Part shown: positions 26,415-35,947 of the stretch, one piece after another
Position numbering within the stretch: the first letter of the stretch is position 1
Layout of the letters: each line of letters starts with the position of its first letter
Origin: CAHJXF01 sp038254545
GTDB lineage: Bacteria > Pseudomonadota > Gammaproteobacteria > Burkholderiales > Burkholderiaceae_D
Assembly: GCA_038254545.1 (NCBI GenBank)
Contig: JBBSGB010000011.1
Coordinates: 39,286 to 103,285 of the forward strand
Direction: 5' to 3'
DNA: 64,000 nucleotides
Made by a program: the position numbers and the translations under genes
The notes under the pieces: generated by a model
The model's database searches: none
What the model saw: the letters and a program-made list of their open reading frames with translations, nothing else
Told to the model about the DNA's origin: nothing

Positions 26415-28211
26415 ATGACCCACGCTCCGCGCCTGCGCCTCGTCCCGCGCTTCAACCTTCTGTACGCGTGCGCCCTCGCACTCGCCGCCCCCTCTGCGTT
26501 CGCGATCCAGCCCGCGCCGAACGCACAACGATCGATGCGGGTCGACGCGACCGACCGCATCATCGTGAAGCTCAAGGGTGCGCGTTCGAGTATTAGCGGC
26601 ACCGAGCGAACGCAAGCGATGCAGCCCGAGCGCGCGTATGCGTTGGCGGTCGCGGCGGGGGTCGCGTTGCACCCGGTGCGACCGATGTCCGACAACGCGC
26701 AAGTGCTCGCGCTGCCGCGCGCGATGCGCGTCGATGCGGTGCAGGCCGTGGTCGATCGCCTGCGCCGCGATCCATCGGTCGAGTACGCGTACGTCGATGC
26801 GCGCGAGCATCTGATGGCCATACCCAACGACCCGCTCTTCACACAGCAGACTTATCTGCAGGCGCCGGGCGCATCGCCGATGGTGGCGGCGATCAACGCA
26901 CCGGCCGCATGGGACATCACCAAGGGTACCGGCGCCGCGGCGATCGCTGTCGTCGACGGCGGCGTGCGCTTCGATCATCCCGATCTGGCGGGACGGCTGC
27001 TGCCTGGCTATGACCTGGTCAGCCCGGATTGCGCCTCTCCCGGCACGGGAAACTGCACGACCGCAAATCAGTTCACGGCCGCCAACGATGGCGACGGTCG
27101 CGATGCCGATGCCAGCGATCCGGGCGATTGGGTCACGGCCGCCGAGATCGCGAGCAATCCTTTCCTCTCGTCGTGCGACGTCGAGAATTCCACATGGCAT
27201 GGCACGCACATCGCCGGCATCATCGGCGCGGTGAGCAACAACGGGATCGGCATCGCGGGCCTGAACTGGAACGCGACGATGGTCCCGGTGCGCGTGGCGG
27301 GCAAGTGCGGCGCCTTTCGGTCCGACGTGATCGACGGCCTGCGCTGGGCCGTGGGGCTGGCGGTGCCGAACGTGCCTGCCAATCCGCGGCCCGCGAAGAT
27401 CATCAACATCAGCCTCGGCAGCACCGGGTCTTGCGAGACCTCGGCCTACAAGCAGGCGGTCGCCGACGTGCTCGCCGCCGGCGCGATCGTGGTCGCTGCT
27501 GCAGGCAACGAGGATGCGGGCCTGATCCAGCCGGCCAACTGCACCGGCGTGATCTCGGTAGGCGCGGTGCGCGGCGACGGCGCGCGCACGGTCTACAGCA
27601 ACAGCGGCGCCGGCCTCACGATCATGGCACCCGGTGGCGACTTCACACTGGGCACCAACGATCGCCTGGTGTCGACCAACAACGCCGGCACCACTACGCC
27701 ACAACCGTATTCGTCGAGCGGCTTCTACGCGAGCGGCGCGGGAACCAGTTTCTCTACACCGGTCGTCACGGGCGTGGTGTCGCTGATGCTGTCGGTCAAT
27801 CCCAACCTCACGTCGGCGCAGGTGAGCGACATCCTGAAGACCACCGCGCGTCCGTTCGTTGCGGTGTCGGGCTTTGCGACCTGCACGCCGGGCGGCAGCG
27901 GCAACATGAACAACAACACGCCCTGCAACTGCACGACCAGCGCGTGCGGCGCCGGCTATGTCGATGCCAACGCCGCCGTCTCTCGCGCCTTCACGCTCGG
28001 GGGCGGTACGGTCACCCCGCCCCCGGTCGCACCGCCGCCGCCGAGTGGCGGCGGAGGATCGAGCAGCGGCGGTGGAGGCGGCGGTGCGATCGATCCGACC
28101 GCGATCCTCATACTGCTGGCAATCGGGCTCGCGACGCGCCGCCTACGCGCGACGTTTCCCGAATCGCATCGCCAGCGCTCGCGCGACGCCGTACAGCGCC
28201 CCGCCCGCTGA
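26415..28211 (+). CDS. Subtilisin-like S8 serine protease with GlyGly-CTERM sorting tail
   Basis: Secreted protease of 598 residues. Signal peptide to about residue 30, an I9-type propeptide at about 48-130, and a peptidase S8 domain with Asp181 (AIAVVDGGVRFDH), His262 (STWHGTHIAGI) and Ser445 (GAGTSFSTPV). Cysteine-rich patches (CTPGG...CNCTTSACGAG) suggest disulfides. The tail has Pro- and Gly-rich linkers, GGGGGG at about 552-557, a short membrane helix (AIDPTAILILLAIGLA) and Arg-rich RRLR: a GlyGly-CTERM signal cleaved by rhombosortase. The usual end after the Arg cluster is extended here by about 20 residues that overlap the convergent rhombosortase gene. Confidence 0.93.
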   Translation: MTHAPRLRLVPRFNLLYACALALAAPSAFAIQPAPNAQRSMRVDATDRIIVKLKGARSSISGTERTQAMQPERAYALAVAAGVALHPVRPMSDNAQVLALPRAMRVDAVQAVVDRLRRDPSVEYAYVDAREHLMAIPNDPLFTQQTYLQAPGASPMVAAINAPAAWDITKGTGAAAIAVVDGGVRFDHPDLAGRLLPGYDLVSPDCASPGTGNCTTANQFTAANDGDGRDADASDPGDWVTAAEIASNPFLSSCDVENSTWHGTHIAGIIGAVSNNGIGIAGLNWNATMVPVRVAGKCGAFRSDVIDGLRWAVGLAVPNVPANPRPAKIINISLGSTGSCETSAYKQAVADVLAAGAIVVAAAGNEDAGLIQPANCTGVISVGAVRGDGARTVYSNSGAGLTIMAPGGDFTLGTNDRLVSTNNAGTTTPQPYSSSGFYASGAGTSFSTPVVTGVVSLMLSVNPNLTSAQVSDILKTTARPFVAVSGFATCTPGGSGNMNNNTPCNCTTSACGAGYVDANAAVSRAFTLGGGTVTPPPVAPPPPSGGGGSSSGGGGGGAIDPTAILILLAIGLATRRLRATFPESHRQRSRDAVQRPAR

Positions 28212-28829
28212 GCCCCAACGATGCGCCGCCGTCACCACGTCGAAGCTTGCCGCCTGCAGCCAGAACGCATCGCCGGCACTCTCGAGCACGAGCTTGGCGA
28301 CGAGGCCGACCAGCAAGGCCGTGCCCCACGTGCGACGCATGCGCAGCGTCGCGTCGGATCGGGGAGTCGGCTTTCTTGCGAGCAGCCACCCCACGGCACC
28401 GGCCGCGAACAAGGCGTGCAGTGCCCCCGACAGCCCGACATAGCGATCCACCTCGGGATGAAAGAACCACAGCCCGACATCGACCGACGCCGCGCCGATC
28501 AGCAAGGCAAGCGCCTGCCGCCTGCCGTCCAGTTCGGCCCCGAAGATCCATGCGACCAGCAGCAGTCCCGTCACGTCGAGCGCCGCGTGTATCGCGTTCA
28601 CGTGCATCAGGTGCGCAGTGACCAGACGCCACCACTGACCGTTCGCAATCGCTATGCGCCGATAGTCGAGCGCCTCGTGCCACCGGGCATCGGTCGCCGC
28701 GATCCAGTAAAGCATCGCGCAGCCGATGCTCAGCAGCAGGGGCAACACCAACCATTCGAACTTCGTCCAACGGTCGGCGCGGACTCGCGTCGCTTGCAGT
28801 GAATCGGGAAGTAAATCGGGAGCAGTCAT
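28143..28829 (-). CDS. Rhombosortase (rhomboid-family GlyGly-CTERM processing protease)
   Basis: A 228-residue intramembrane serine protease. It has about six hydrophobic segments, the family-typical WWRLVTAHLMHVNAIHAALD at 66-85, the catalytic serine Ser134 in VGLSGALHALFAAG and the catalytic histidine His203 in AAHRWGSAGGALYG. Rhombosortases cleave GlyGly-CTERM proteins, and the only such protein seen here is the subtilase on the opposite strand, whose 3' end overlaps this gene by 69 bases. Its start codon CAT/ATG overlaps the start region of the divergent DUF1800 gene. The pair strongly suggests a dedicated enzyme and substrate. Confidence 0.9.
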   Translation of the reverse strand: MTAPDLLPDSLQATRVRADRWTKFEWLVLPLLLSIGCAMLYWIAATDARWHEALDYRRIAIANGQWWRLVTAHLMHVNAIHAALDVTGLLLVAWIFGAELDGRRQALALLIGAASVDVGLWFFHPEVDRYVGLSGALHALFAAGAVGWLLARKPTPRSDATLRMRRTWGTALLVGLVAKLVLESAGDAFWLQAASFDVVTAAHRWGSAGGALYGVARALAMRFGKRRA

Positions 28830-30585
28830 GGTGAATATCGTACGCAAGTCGTCGAAGCGCGCGTATGCGCATCGAATCATGGACACGGGAGGACGGACCT
28901 TCGCGATCTCGTCAGCGGCTGCCCTTGCAGTTGTTCTCGCATTCGCGCTCACAGCCTGCGGCGGCAGTGGTGGCGACAGCGGCGGTTCCGCGACACCGCC
29001 GCCCACCAGCGGCCCTCCGCCCGAGCAGCTCGCGAGCGTCGCCGATGCGACGCGGCTGCTCGACCAGGCGTCCTTCGGCCCCACCGATGCGGCAGTCGCC
29101 GATGTGCGCAGCAAGAACCTCGCGGGATGGGTCGATGCGCAACTCGCCACCTCCGCCACCGGCTACACACCGATCGCCTTCATCGATCCCAATAACAACG
29201 TCGGGTGCCCCACGGGTTCGCCCCCGACCTGCTTTCGCGACAACTACACGCCCTTCCCGTTGCAACTGAAGTTCTATGTGAACGCGATCAACGGCGCGGA
29301 CCAGTTGCGCCAGCGCGTGGCGCTCGCGTACTCGCAGCTCTTCGTGATCTCCGGCATCGACATCAAGGAAACCTACGCGATGCGCGAGTACCAGCAGATG
29401 CTGCTCGACAACGCATTCTCGAACTTCCGCGTCCTGCTCGAGCGCGTCACGCTCAGTCCCGCGATGGGCGACTACCTCGACATGGTCAATAACGACAAGA
29501 GCAACGCGGCCAAAGGCACGACACCCAACGAGAACTACGGCCGCGAGATCCTTCAATTGTTCTCGATCGGCCTCTTCAAGCTCAACGCCGACGGCAGTGT
29601 GAAGACCGATGCGAGCGGCGCGCCGATCGAAACCTATTCGCAGGACACCGTCGAAGGCTTCTCGTATGCGTTTACCGGATGGACCTACGCGCCGCGCCCG
29701 GGCGCGACCTCGAAGTGGGTCAATCCCAAGTATTACCTCGGCGACATGGTGCCTTTCTCCGACCATCACGAGACCGGCGCCAAGCTATTGCTCGACGGCG
29801 CGACCCTGCCCGCGGGGCAGACGCCGCAGCAAGACCTCGCAGCCGCGCTCGACAACATCGCCACCAATCCCAACGTCGGGCCGTTCATCGGCCGCCGTCT
29901 GATCGAGGCGCTGGTCACAAGCAACCCCAGCCCGCAATACATCGCGCGCATCAGCGCGGTCTTCGCCAACAACGGCCAGGGGGCGCGCGGCGACATGAAG
30001 GCGGTGATCCGCGCGATCCTGCTCGACCCCGAAGCGCGTGGCGACGCGAAGACCGACACCGCGTACGGCCGCTTGCGCGAGCCCGCGCAATTCGTCGCCA
30101 GCGTAGGCCGCGCCTTCGGCGTAAAGACCGACGGCGTCTATCTGAACTCGCAGGCCGCCGCGATGGGCCAGAGCATCTATCAACCGGGATCGGTGTTCAA
30201 TTTCTATCCGCCCGACTTTCCGCTGCCCGGGTCGAGCACGCTGGTCGGGCCGCAGTTCGGCCTGGCCGATGCGCCCACTACCAACGCCCGCTTCAACTTC
30301 CTGAATACGCTGCTTTACAGCGCGAATGGCGTAGCCGCCGATGCGAGCGTCGCAGGCTCGATCGGTACCAAGATCGATCTTACCAATCTGCAGGGGCTGG
30401 CCGGCGACTCGGTTGCGCTCGTGGGCAAGCTCGACACCCTGCTCGATCACACCACCATGACCACGACCGAGAAGAGCGCGGTCGTTACCGCGGTCAATGC
30501 GGTCACCGCCACCGACACCCTCAACCGCGCACGCGGTGCGGCCTATCTCGTCACCGCAGCACCGCGCTATCAGATCGCGCGCTAG
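28828..30585 (+). CDS. DUF1800 lipoprotein
   Basis: A protein of about 585 residues. The lipobox LTAC sits after a hydrophobic stretch (SAAALAVVLAFALTAC) and a Gly/Ser linker follows. The DUF1800 domain covers most of the rest, starting LLDQASFGPTDAAV and containing NENYGREILQLFSIGL and DTVEGFSYAFTGWTYAP. The family's function is unknown, and it is usually encoded next to DUF1501. Two starts are possible: ATG 28828 with GGGAG 5 bases before it, which would overlap the rhombosortase start, or ATG 28879, which gives a normal-length signal peptide. I give the first. Confidence 0.85.
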   Translation: MVNIVRKSSKRAYAHRIMDTGGRTFAISSAAALAVVLAFALTACGGSGGDSGGSATPPPTSGPPPEQLASVADATRLLDQASFGPTDAAVADVRSKNLAGWVDAQLATSATGYTPIAFIDPNNNVGCPTGSPPTCFRDNYTPFPLQLKFYVNAINGADQLRQRVALAYSQLFVISGIDIKETYAMREYQQMLLDNAFSNFRVLLERVTLSPAMGDYLDMVNNDKSNAAKGTTPNENYGREILQLFSIGLFKLNADGSVKTDASGAPIETYSQDTVEGFSYAFTGWTYAPRPGATSKWVNPKYYLGDMVPFSDHHETGAKLLLDGATLPAGQTPQQDLAAALDNIATNPNVGPFIGRRLIEALVTSNPSPQYIARISAVFANNGQGARGDMKAVIRAILLDPEARGDAKTDTAYGRLREPAQFVASVGRAFGVKTDGVYLNSQAAAMGQSIYQPGSVFNFYPPDFPLPGSSTLVGPQFGLADAPTTNARFNFLNTLLYSANGVAADASVAGSIGTKIDLTNLQGLAGDSVALVGKLDTLLDHTTMTTTEKSAVVTAVNAVTATDTLNRARGAAYLVTAAPRYQIAR

Positions 30586-30595
30586 GAGAAATCAC

Positions 30596-31975
30596 ATGGA
30601 CTCGAATCATTTTTCGCGTGACCGCCGTCGTTTGCTGGGCACGCTGGGCGCCCTGGGTTTTGCTTCGCTCGCACCGCGCCTTGCGATCACCGATGCGCTG
30701 GCGCAATCGGCGCCAGGCTATCGCGCGCTGGTGTGCGTGTTCCTCTACGGCGGCAACGACTCGAACAACATGGTCGTGCCATTGACCACTGCCGAGTACA
30801 ACAACTACGCATTGGTGCGCGGCTCGCAATCGGCGGGCGGACTCGCGCTGACGCAAGCGAGCCTGTTGCCGATCACGGAGCGCGACAGCTCGGTACGCTT
30901 CGGCCTGCATCCACAATTGGCCGGCCTGCAGGGGCTGTGGAACAGCGGCAAGGCTGCGCTGCTCTACAACGTCGGCACGCTGATCAAGCCCGCGACCAAG
31001 AGCAACTACCTTGCGATCGGCGCGGCGCCCACCAACCTCTTTTCGCATCAGGACCAGCAACGCGAGTTCCAGGGCACACGCCTGGTGGGGCCGCAGACGC
31101 CGTCGGGCTGGGGGGGTCGCATGGCCGACAAGTTGGGCGCGGTGGGCGGCTCGGTGCCGGTCGCGATCACCATCTCGGGCAACAACACCTTCGTGACCGG
31201 CGACACGACACGCGCGGTCGCCTTGCCGCAAACCGGCTCGCTGGCCATCAACGGCTTCGACAGTTCGCCTGCGTCGCAGGCGCGCCTTGCGGCCTTGCGC
31301 CAGTTGATGACGACCGGCAGCGATGCGGTGATGGTCTCGACGCTCGGCGATCTGCAGTCCAGTACCTACAACCTAACGCAGACGCTCGCGCCGGTGTTGA
31401 ATGGAACCAGCACGACCACCGCACAGTTCTCGGGCCTGACGTCGAGCCTCGCGAATCAATTGAAGCAGGTCGCGAAGATGATCGAGCACCGTGCAGAACT
31501 GGGCAACCCGTCGCGCCAAATCTTCTTCGTCTCCACTGGCGGCTTCGACACGCACAGCAACGAGATCGCGGTGCAGGACAAGCTGCTGGCCGACGTTTCA
31601 GCATCGATGACGGCGTTCTATAACGCGACCGTGTCGCTGGGCGTCGCGGGCAACGTGACCAGCTTCACGTCGTCGGACTTCACGCGGACCTTCAAGCCCG
31701 CATCGAACGGCGGGGCCGATCATGCGTGGGGCGGACACCACTTCATCGTCGGGGGCGCGGTCAACGGCCAGACCGGTTACGGGACCTTTCCGACGCAGGT
31801 CCTGAAAGGGCCCGACGACGTGAGCGACGAGGGCCGCTGGTTGCCGACCACGTCGGTCGATCAGTTCGGGGCCACGCTCGCGAAGTGGATGGGCGTGAGT
31901 GCGACCGACCGCGCTGCTGTATTCCCCAACCTGGCGAACTTCTCGACCACCGACCTTGGATTCATGGGCGCGTAA
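30596..31975 (+). CDS. DUF1501 Tat-exported protein (alkaline phosphatase/sulfatase superfamily)
   Basis: 459 residues with a twin-arginine signal (SRDRRRLLGTLGALGFA, then ALA cleavage). The mature part begins YRALVCVFLYGGNDSNNMVVP, with a metal-binding-like GGNDSNN, and ends with KWMGVSATDRAAVFPNL. DUF1501 proteins are distant relatives of alkaline phosphatase-type enzymes, and their substrate is unknown. It starts 10 bases after the DUF1800 stop with a good GGAGAA site, so the two are co-translated, as in many planctomycete and proteobacterial genomes. Confidence 0.88.
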   Translation: MDSNHFSRDRRRLLGTLGALGFASLAPRLAITDALAQSAPGYRALVCVFLYGGNDSNNMVVPLTTAEYNNYALVRGSQSAGGLALTQASLLPITERDSSVRFGLHPQLAGLQGLWNSGKAALLYNVGTLIKPATKSNYLAIGAAPTNLFSHQDQQREFQGTRLVGPQTPSGWGGRMADKLGAVGGSVPVAITISGNNTFVTGDTTRAVALPQTGSLAINGFDSSPASQARLAALRQLMTTGSDAVMVSTLGDLQSSTYNLTQTLAPVLNGTSTTTAQFSGLTSSLANQLKQVAKMIEHRAELGNPSRQIFFVSTGGFDTHSNEIAVQDKLLADVSASMTAFYNATVSLGVAGNVTSFTSSDFTRTFKPASNGGADHAWGGHHFIVGGAVNGQTGYGTFPTQVLKGPDDVSDEGRWLPTTSVDQFGATLAKWMGVSATDRAAVFPNLANFSTTDLGFMGA

Positions 31976-32033
31976 CGCGCCGTACCAGGAGCTCGCAATA
32001 CTTTCGGGTGCTCTGTTTCGTACATCTCAACCA

Positions 32034-32402
32034 ATGAACACAACCGTTTTCGCCGAGGTCAGGTTCTGGTTGTTGATCCTCTTTTCGCTCGTCCTTCCCT
32101 TTGGCATCTATGGTGTTCTGCTCGTCAAGAAAGTCATCTCGCCGAGAGCGGTCATGTTCTTGGGTTTCGTGCTGGTCGCGATTGCAGGCATCGATCTCTA
32201 TCTCCTGCGGCACCTGGCAAATGCTGCCAGGGCGACACCGTCACTTGCTGACGATGCGCTCTTCCTGTCGGAATTGTCTGTCGCTCTTTATCTGCTTCCG
32301 GCCATGTTCGGTGGCATCGGCGTGAATCTCGTTTCTCATGCGCTGGTGCGCCATCTTACGGAAGCCGAGAGACGATTCGAGGAGCAGCGTCAGGATTCCT
32401 GA
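32034..32402 (+). CDS. Small membrane protein, unknown function
   Basis: 122 residues with three hydrophobic segments: FWLLILFSLVLPFGIYGVLL, AVMFLGFVLVAIAGIDLYLL and LSVALYLLPAMFGGIGVNLV, then a charged C-terminal tail (LTEAERRFEEQRQ). No family recognised. Its base composition is visibly less GC-rich than that of its neighbours, and it follows DUF1501 by 58 bases, so co-transcription is possible. No conserved residues suggest a role. Confidence 0.6.
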   Translation: MNTTVFAEVRFWLLILFSLVLPFGIYGVLLVKKVISPRAVMFLGFVLVAIAGIDLYLLRHLANAARATPSLADDALFLSELSVALYLLPAMFGGIGVNLVSHALVRHLTEAERRFEEQRQDS

Positions 32403-32426
32403 CCGTCCGCGCGTGGCGTGATGTCG

Positions 32427-34385
32427 CTAAGCCCGCAATCGCGGCACCGCTGCGAGCAAGGCCCTCGTGTATTCGTGCGCCGGATGCTCGAGCACCTGAT
32501 CGGCCAGTCCCTGCTCGACGATCTTGCCCTTGACCATCACGGCCACATCGTCGGCCAGATATTCGACGACGCCGATGTTGTGCGTGATGAACAGATACGC
32601 GATGCCGAGGTCGCGCTGCAGTTCCTTCAACAGGTTGAGGATCTGCGCCTGCACCGAGACGTCGAGTGCGGAAGTGGGTTCGTCGCACACCACCAGTTCC
32701 GGCTCGACCGCGAGCGCGCGTGCGATCGCGAGACGCTGGCGCTGACCCCCGGAAAACTCGTGCGGATAGCGATACATCGCTTCGGCGCGAATGCCAACCT
32801 GGTCGAGCAGCGTGGCGAGGCGCGCACGGCGCTGCTGCGCGTCCATCTCGGGCCGCAGGGTGATCATGCCTTCCTCGAGGATGTCGGCCACGCGCATGCG
32901 CGGGTCGAGCGACGCGAAGGGATCCTGGAAGATGATCTGGATGCCGCGACGCGCACGTTGCAGATCGCGGCCGGCGAGCAGATCGAGGCGCTCGCCGTTG
33001 AAGAACGTCTCGCCGCCGATCTCCGCCTGATCGCGCAACAGTTGCAGCAGCGCCTTGCCGCTCGTGGTCTTGCCGCAACCCGACTCGCCGACCAGCGCGA
33101 GCGTGCGGCCGGGCGCGATCGAGAACGAGATGCCGTCGACCGCTTTCACATACCCGACGGTACGTCTGAGAACCCCCTTGCGAATCGGGAAATGCACGGT
33201 GAGGTCGCGCACTTCGAGCAGCTTGTCGGTCGAGGCCGCGACGCGGGTTTCCGACAGCGCCTCGATTCTCTCGGGCGGCAGGTGCGGGCGCTGTGAAAGC
33301 GGCAAGGACGGATCGTAGATGAAGCAGCGCACCGGGTGCGTGGCGACAGGCCCGTCGACCGCGACCTTGGCCGGAACCACCACACGGACTTCACCGAACA
33401 ACTCCGGCACATGCGAATGACAATGCGGCACGGCTGCGTTGCATCGATCGGAAAAACGGCAACCCGTGAACTGGATCGTCAGCGGCGGCACCGTTCCGGG
33501 GATCGCGGCGAGCGGCACGTTGCGCTTGCCCGACTCGGGCAGTGCGTCGAAGAGCTTGATCGCATACGGATGCAGCGGACTCGCGAAGAACTCCTCGGCT
33601 TCGGCCACTTCGACGATCTGTCCCGCGTACATCAGCGCGACGCGATGCGCCATCTGCGACACCACCGCGAGGTCGTGCGTGATCAGCAGCATCGCCATGC
33701 CCAGGCGCTGCTGCAAGTCCTTCAACAGGTCGAGGATCTGCGCCTGGATCGTCACGTCGAGCGCGGTGGTGGGCTCGTCGGCGATCAGCATCTCGGGCTC
33801 GGCCGCGAGCGCGATCGCGATCATCACGCGCTGCTTCTGTCCGCCCGACATCTGGAACGGATAGTTGTCGATGCGGCGCTCGGGCTCGGGAATGCCGACC
33901 ATGTTCAACCAGTCGATCGCCTTGGCGCGTGCCGCCGCGCCGCGCAGCGGCGTATGCGTGACGATGGTCTCGACGATCTGGTCGCCGACCTTCAGGACCG
34001 GGTTGAGACTCGTGGACGGGTCCTGGAAGATGATGCCGATCTTGCCGCCGCGCCGTTCGCGCATGCGTGATTCGGGCAGGATCAACAGCTCTTCCTCGTT
34101 CAGGCGCACCGAGCCTTCGTCGATGCGGCCGTTGTCGGGCAACAGGCGCATCAGCGCCATCGCGGTCATCGACTTGCCGCAGCCCGACTCGCCGACGAGC
34201 GCGAAGGTCTCGCCGCGCGCCACCGACAGGCGCACACCATCGAGCGCCTTGACCAGTCCGGCATCGGATTCGAGTGCGACGTGCAGCCCCTCGGCGACGA
34301 GGATGTCGTCGCGACCGCCGGCTACGACTTGTGCATCGAGCTCGGACCGCGACAGATCACCGATCCTGTCCAATGCGGCGCTCAT
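32427..34385 (-). CDS. Peptide ABC transporter, fused double ATP-binding protein (YejF-like)
   Basis: 652 residues containing two complete ABC ATPase domains. Each has Walker A (GESGCGKS, GESGCGKTT), the signature (SGGQKQR, SGGQRQR), Walker B (ADEPTTALD, CDEPTSALD) and the oligopeptide C-terminal extension with cysteines (CRFSDRCNAAVPHC). The fusion corresponds to YejF of E. coli (yejABEF), a peptide and microcin C importer. It is the last gene of the four-gene minus-strand operon; its start overlaps the permease stop (ATGA). Confidence 0.93.
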   Translation of the reverse strand: MSAALDRIGDLSRSELDAQVVAGGRDDILVAEGLHVALESDAGLVKALDGVRLSVARGETFALVGESGCGKSMTAMALMRLLPDNGRIDEGSVRLNEEELLILPESRMRERRGGKIGIIFQDPSTSLNPVLKVGDQIVETIVTHTPLRGAAARAKAIDWLNMVGIPEPERRIDNYPFQMSGGQKQRVMIAIALAAEPEMLIADEPTTALDVTIQAQILDLLKDLQQRLGMAMLLITHDLAVVSQMAHRVALMYAGQIVEVAEAEEFFASPLHPYAIKLFDALPESGKRNVPLAAIPGTVPPLTIQFTGCRFSDRCNAAVPHCHSHVPELFGEVRVVVPAKVAVDGPVATHPVRCFIYDPSLPLSQRPHLPPERIEALSETRVAASTDKLLEVRDLTVHFPIRKGVLRRTVGYVKAVDGISFSIAPGRTLALVGESGCGKTTSGKALLQLLRDQAEIGGETFFNGERLDLLAGRDLQRARRGIQIIFQDPFASLDPRMRVADILEEGMITLRPEMDAQQRRARLATLLDQVGIRAEAMYRYPHEFSGGQRQRLAIARALAVEPELVVCDEPTSALDVSVQAQILNLLKELQRDLGIAYLFITHNIGVVEYLADDVAVMVKGKIVEQGLADQVLEHPAHEYTRALLAAVPRLRA

Positions 34386-35881
34386 GTCACCACTCCCGGC
34401 CGACCGCGCAAGGGCAACGGCGCGAGAATCTTGCGACGGATCTCGTTGGCGATGCGCCGCCGCGGCTTGTAGGTGCGCGCGCGCGGATCGAAGGCATCGC
34501 GCACGCCGTCGGCGAAGAGGTTGATAGCCAGCACCAGCGCGAGCATGAAGACGAATGCGGTCGCGAGGTTCCACCACACGATCGGGTCGCGCGCCATTTC
34601 GGAACGCGCCAGGTTGAGCATCGTGCCGAAGCTCGACATCGACGGATCGACGCCCACGCCCACGTACGACAGCACCGCCTCGTAGAGCACGATCTGCGAG
34701 AACTCCAGCACCAGCGTGATGATCACGATGTGCATCACGTTGGGCACGATGTGCCTGGCCATGATCTTGCGCGAGCCGGCGCCGAAGGCCTGCGCGGCCT
34801 GCACGTAATCGAGCTCGCGCAGCTTCAGCGTCTCACCTCGCACGAGGCGGCACATGGTAGCGAACTCGGTGATGCCGATGATCAGGCACAGGAACAGCAG
34901 CTTCAGATCCGAACGCTCGATGCCGGTCTCGAAGAGCTGCGGGTTCTTGTCGATAAAGACCTGGATCATCAGCACGCAGGCGGCGATCAGCAACACGGCC
35001 GGGATCGACGACAACACCGTGTAGATGTACTGGATCGCATCGTCGGCCCAGCCGCGCATGTAACCCGCGACCACCCCGAGGATGAGTGCGAACGGCAGCG
35101 TCGCGGCGGTCGTCAGCGAGCCCATCACGATCGCGGTACGAATGCTCTTGATGACGCGATAGAACACGTCGTTGCCGGTCAGATCGGTGCCGAACACGTG
35201 ATAGGCCGAGGCCAGCGACACCAGCACGCCGATCACGCCGCCCAGGATCAGCACGGTTCTCGATACCGTGCGCCACGGCAGGTCGGCCGCGGGCGAACGC
35301 ATGTACATCCACGCGTTGACGATGCCTTCGTTGCGACGGCTCGCCAGCGCACCCGCAATCATCAGCATCACCAGCATGCCGATGACCAGACCGAGCACGA
35401 CGCCGGTCACGATGCGCGTCGCGATATCGCCCGCCCAGTCGCGCTCGGGATTGGCGAGTTGCCTGCCGCCGTATCGCAGCCGCGGAAATTCGCGCACGAC
35501 GCTTCCGCCTTCATCGACCGTCTCCTTCGAGAAGGCGCGATAGGCGAGCGGCATCGAATAGGTTTTCTCGCGGGCCTCGCGCAGCGACGTGAAGGCCAGA
35601 TCGAGCAGCGACAGCGTCTCGCCCGAATAGACGGCACTGGTGGCGGCCTTGCTGCCCGGCGTTGCATCGATGCGCGGTCGAAAGTGGATCGAGTCGAACA
35701 TGCCGATCGCGACGAACACCATCAACACGATCACCGCGGCCATCGGCGTGGGTGCGACGAACACGCGGCGCCAGGTGCGGCGCGCATTGGCGTTGGTCGC
35801 GACGCGCGAGATATAGAAGGCCGTCATCGCGAACACCAGCCACACGAAGATGTCGGTCCAGAGGAATACGAATTTAGGCAT
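34382..35881 (-). CDS. Peptide ABC transporter permease (YejE/OppC-like) with large N-terminal region
   Basis: 499 residues, well above the usual 300-340 for this subunit. The OppC-type membrane domain occupies roughly residues 160-470, with the EAA coupling loop (DYVQAAQAFGAGSRKIMARH). Upstream there is an extra membrane helix (FLWTDIFVWLVFAMTAFYIS), another (APTPMAAVIVLMVFVAIGMF) and a periplasmic segment of about 90 residues. Long C permeases with a periplasmic segment are known in the Yej group. Follows the B permease by 66 bases. Confidence 0.88.
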   Translation of the reverse strand: MPKFVFLWTDIFVWLVFAMTAFYISRVATNANARRTWRRVFVAPTPMAAVIVLMVFVAIGMFDSIHFRPRIDATPGSKAATSAVYSGETLSLLDLAFTSLREAREKTYSMPLAYRAFSKETVDEGGSVVREFPRLRYGGRQLANPERDWAGDIATRIVTGVVLGLVIGMLVMLMIAGALASRRNEGIVNAWMYMRSPAADLPWRTVSRTVLILGGVIGVLVSLASAYHVFGTDLTGNDVFYRVIKSIRTAIVMGSLTTAATLPFALILGVVAGYMRGWADDAIQYIYTVLSSIPAVLLIAACVLMIQVFIDKNPQLFETGIERSDLKLLFLCLIIGITEFATMCRLVRGETLKLRELDYVQAAQAFGAGSRKIMARHIVPNVMHIVIITLVLEFSQIVLYEAVLSYVGVGVDPSMSSFGTMLNLARSEMARDPIVWWNLATAFVFMLALVLAINLFADGVRDAFDPRARTYKPRRRIANEIRRKILAPLPLRGRPGVVT

Positions 35882-35947
35882 GGCGAGGAGGAGTCAGAAC
35901 GCGAGGGGCCGGTGTCGGGTCGATTCGTGTGCGCGCAAACGCATGCG

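Noticed and set aside
31967..31981. GGCGCG-TAA-CGCGCC hairpin over the DUF1501 stop codon as a terminator
   Set aside because: No T tract follows, and the downstream small gene is close enough to be co-transcribed; short GC palindromes are frequent here.
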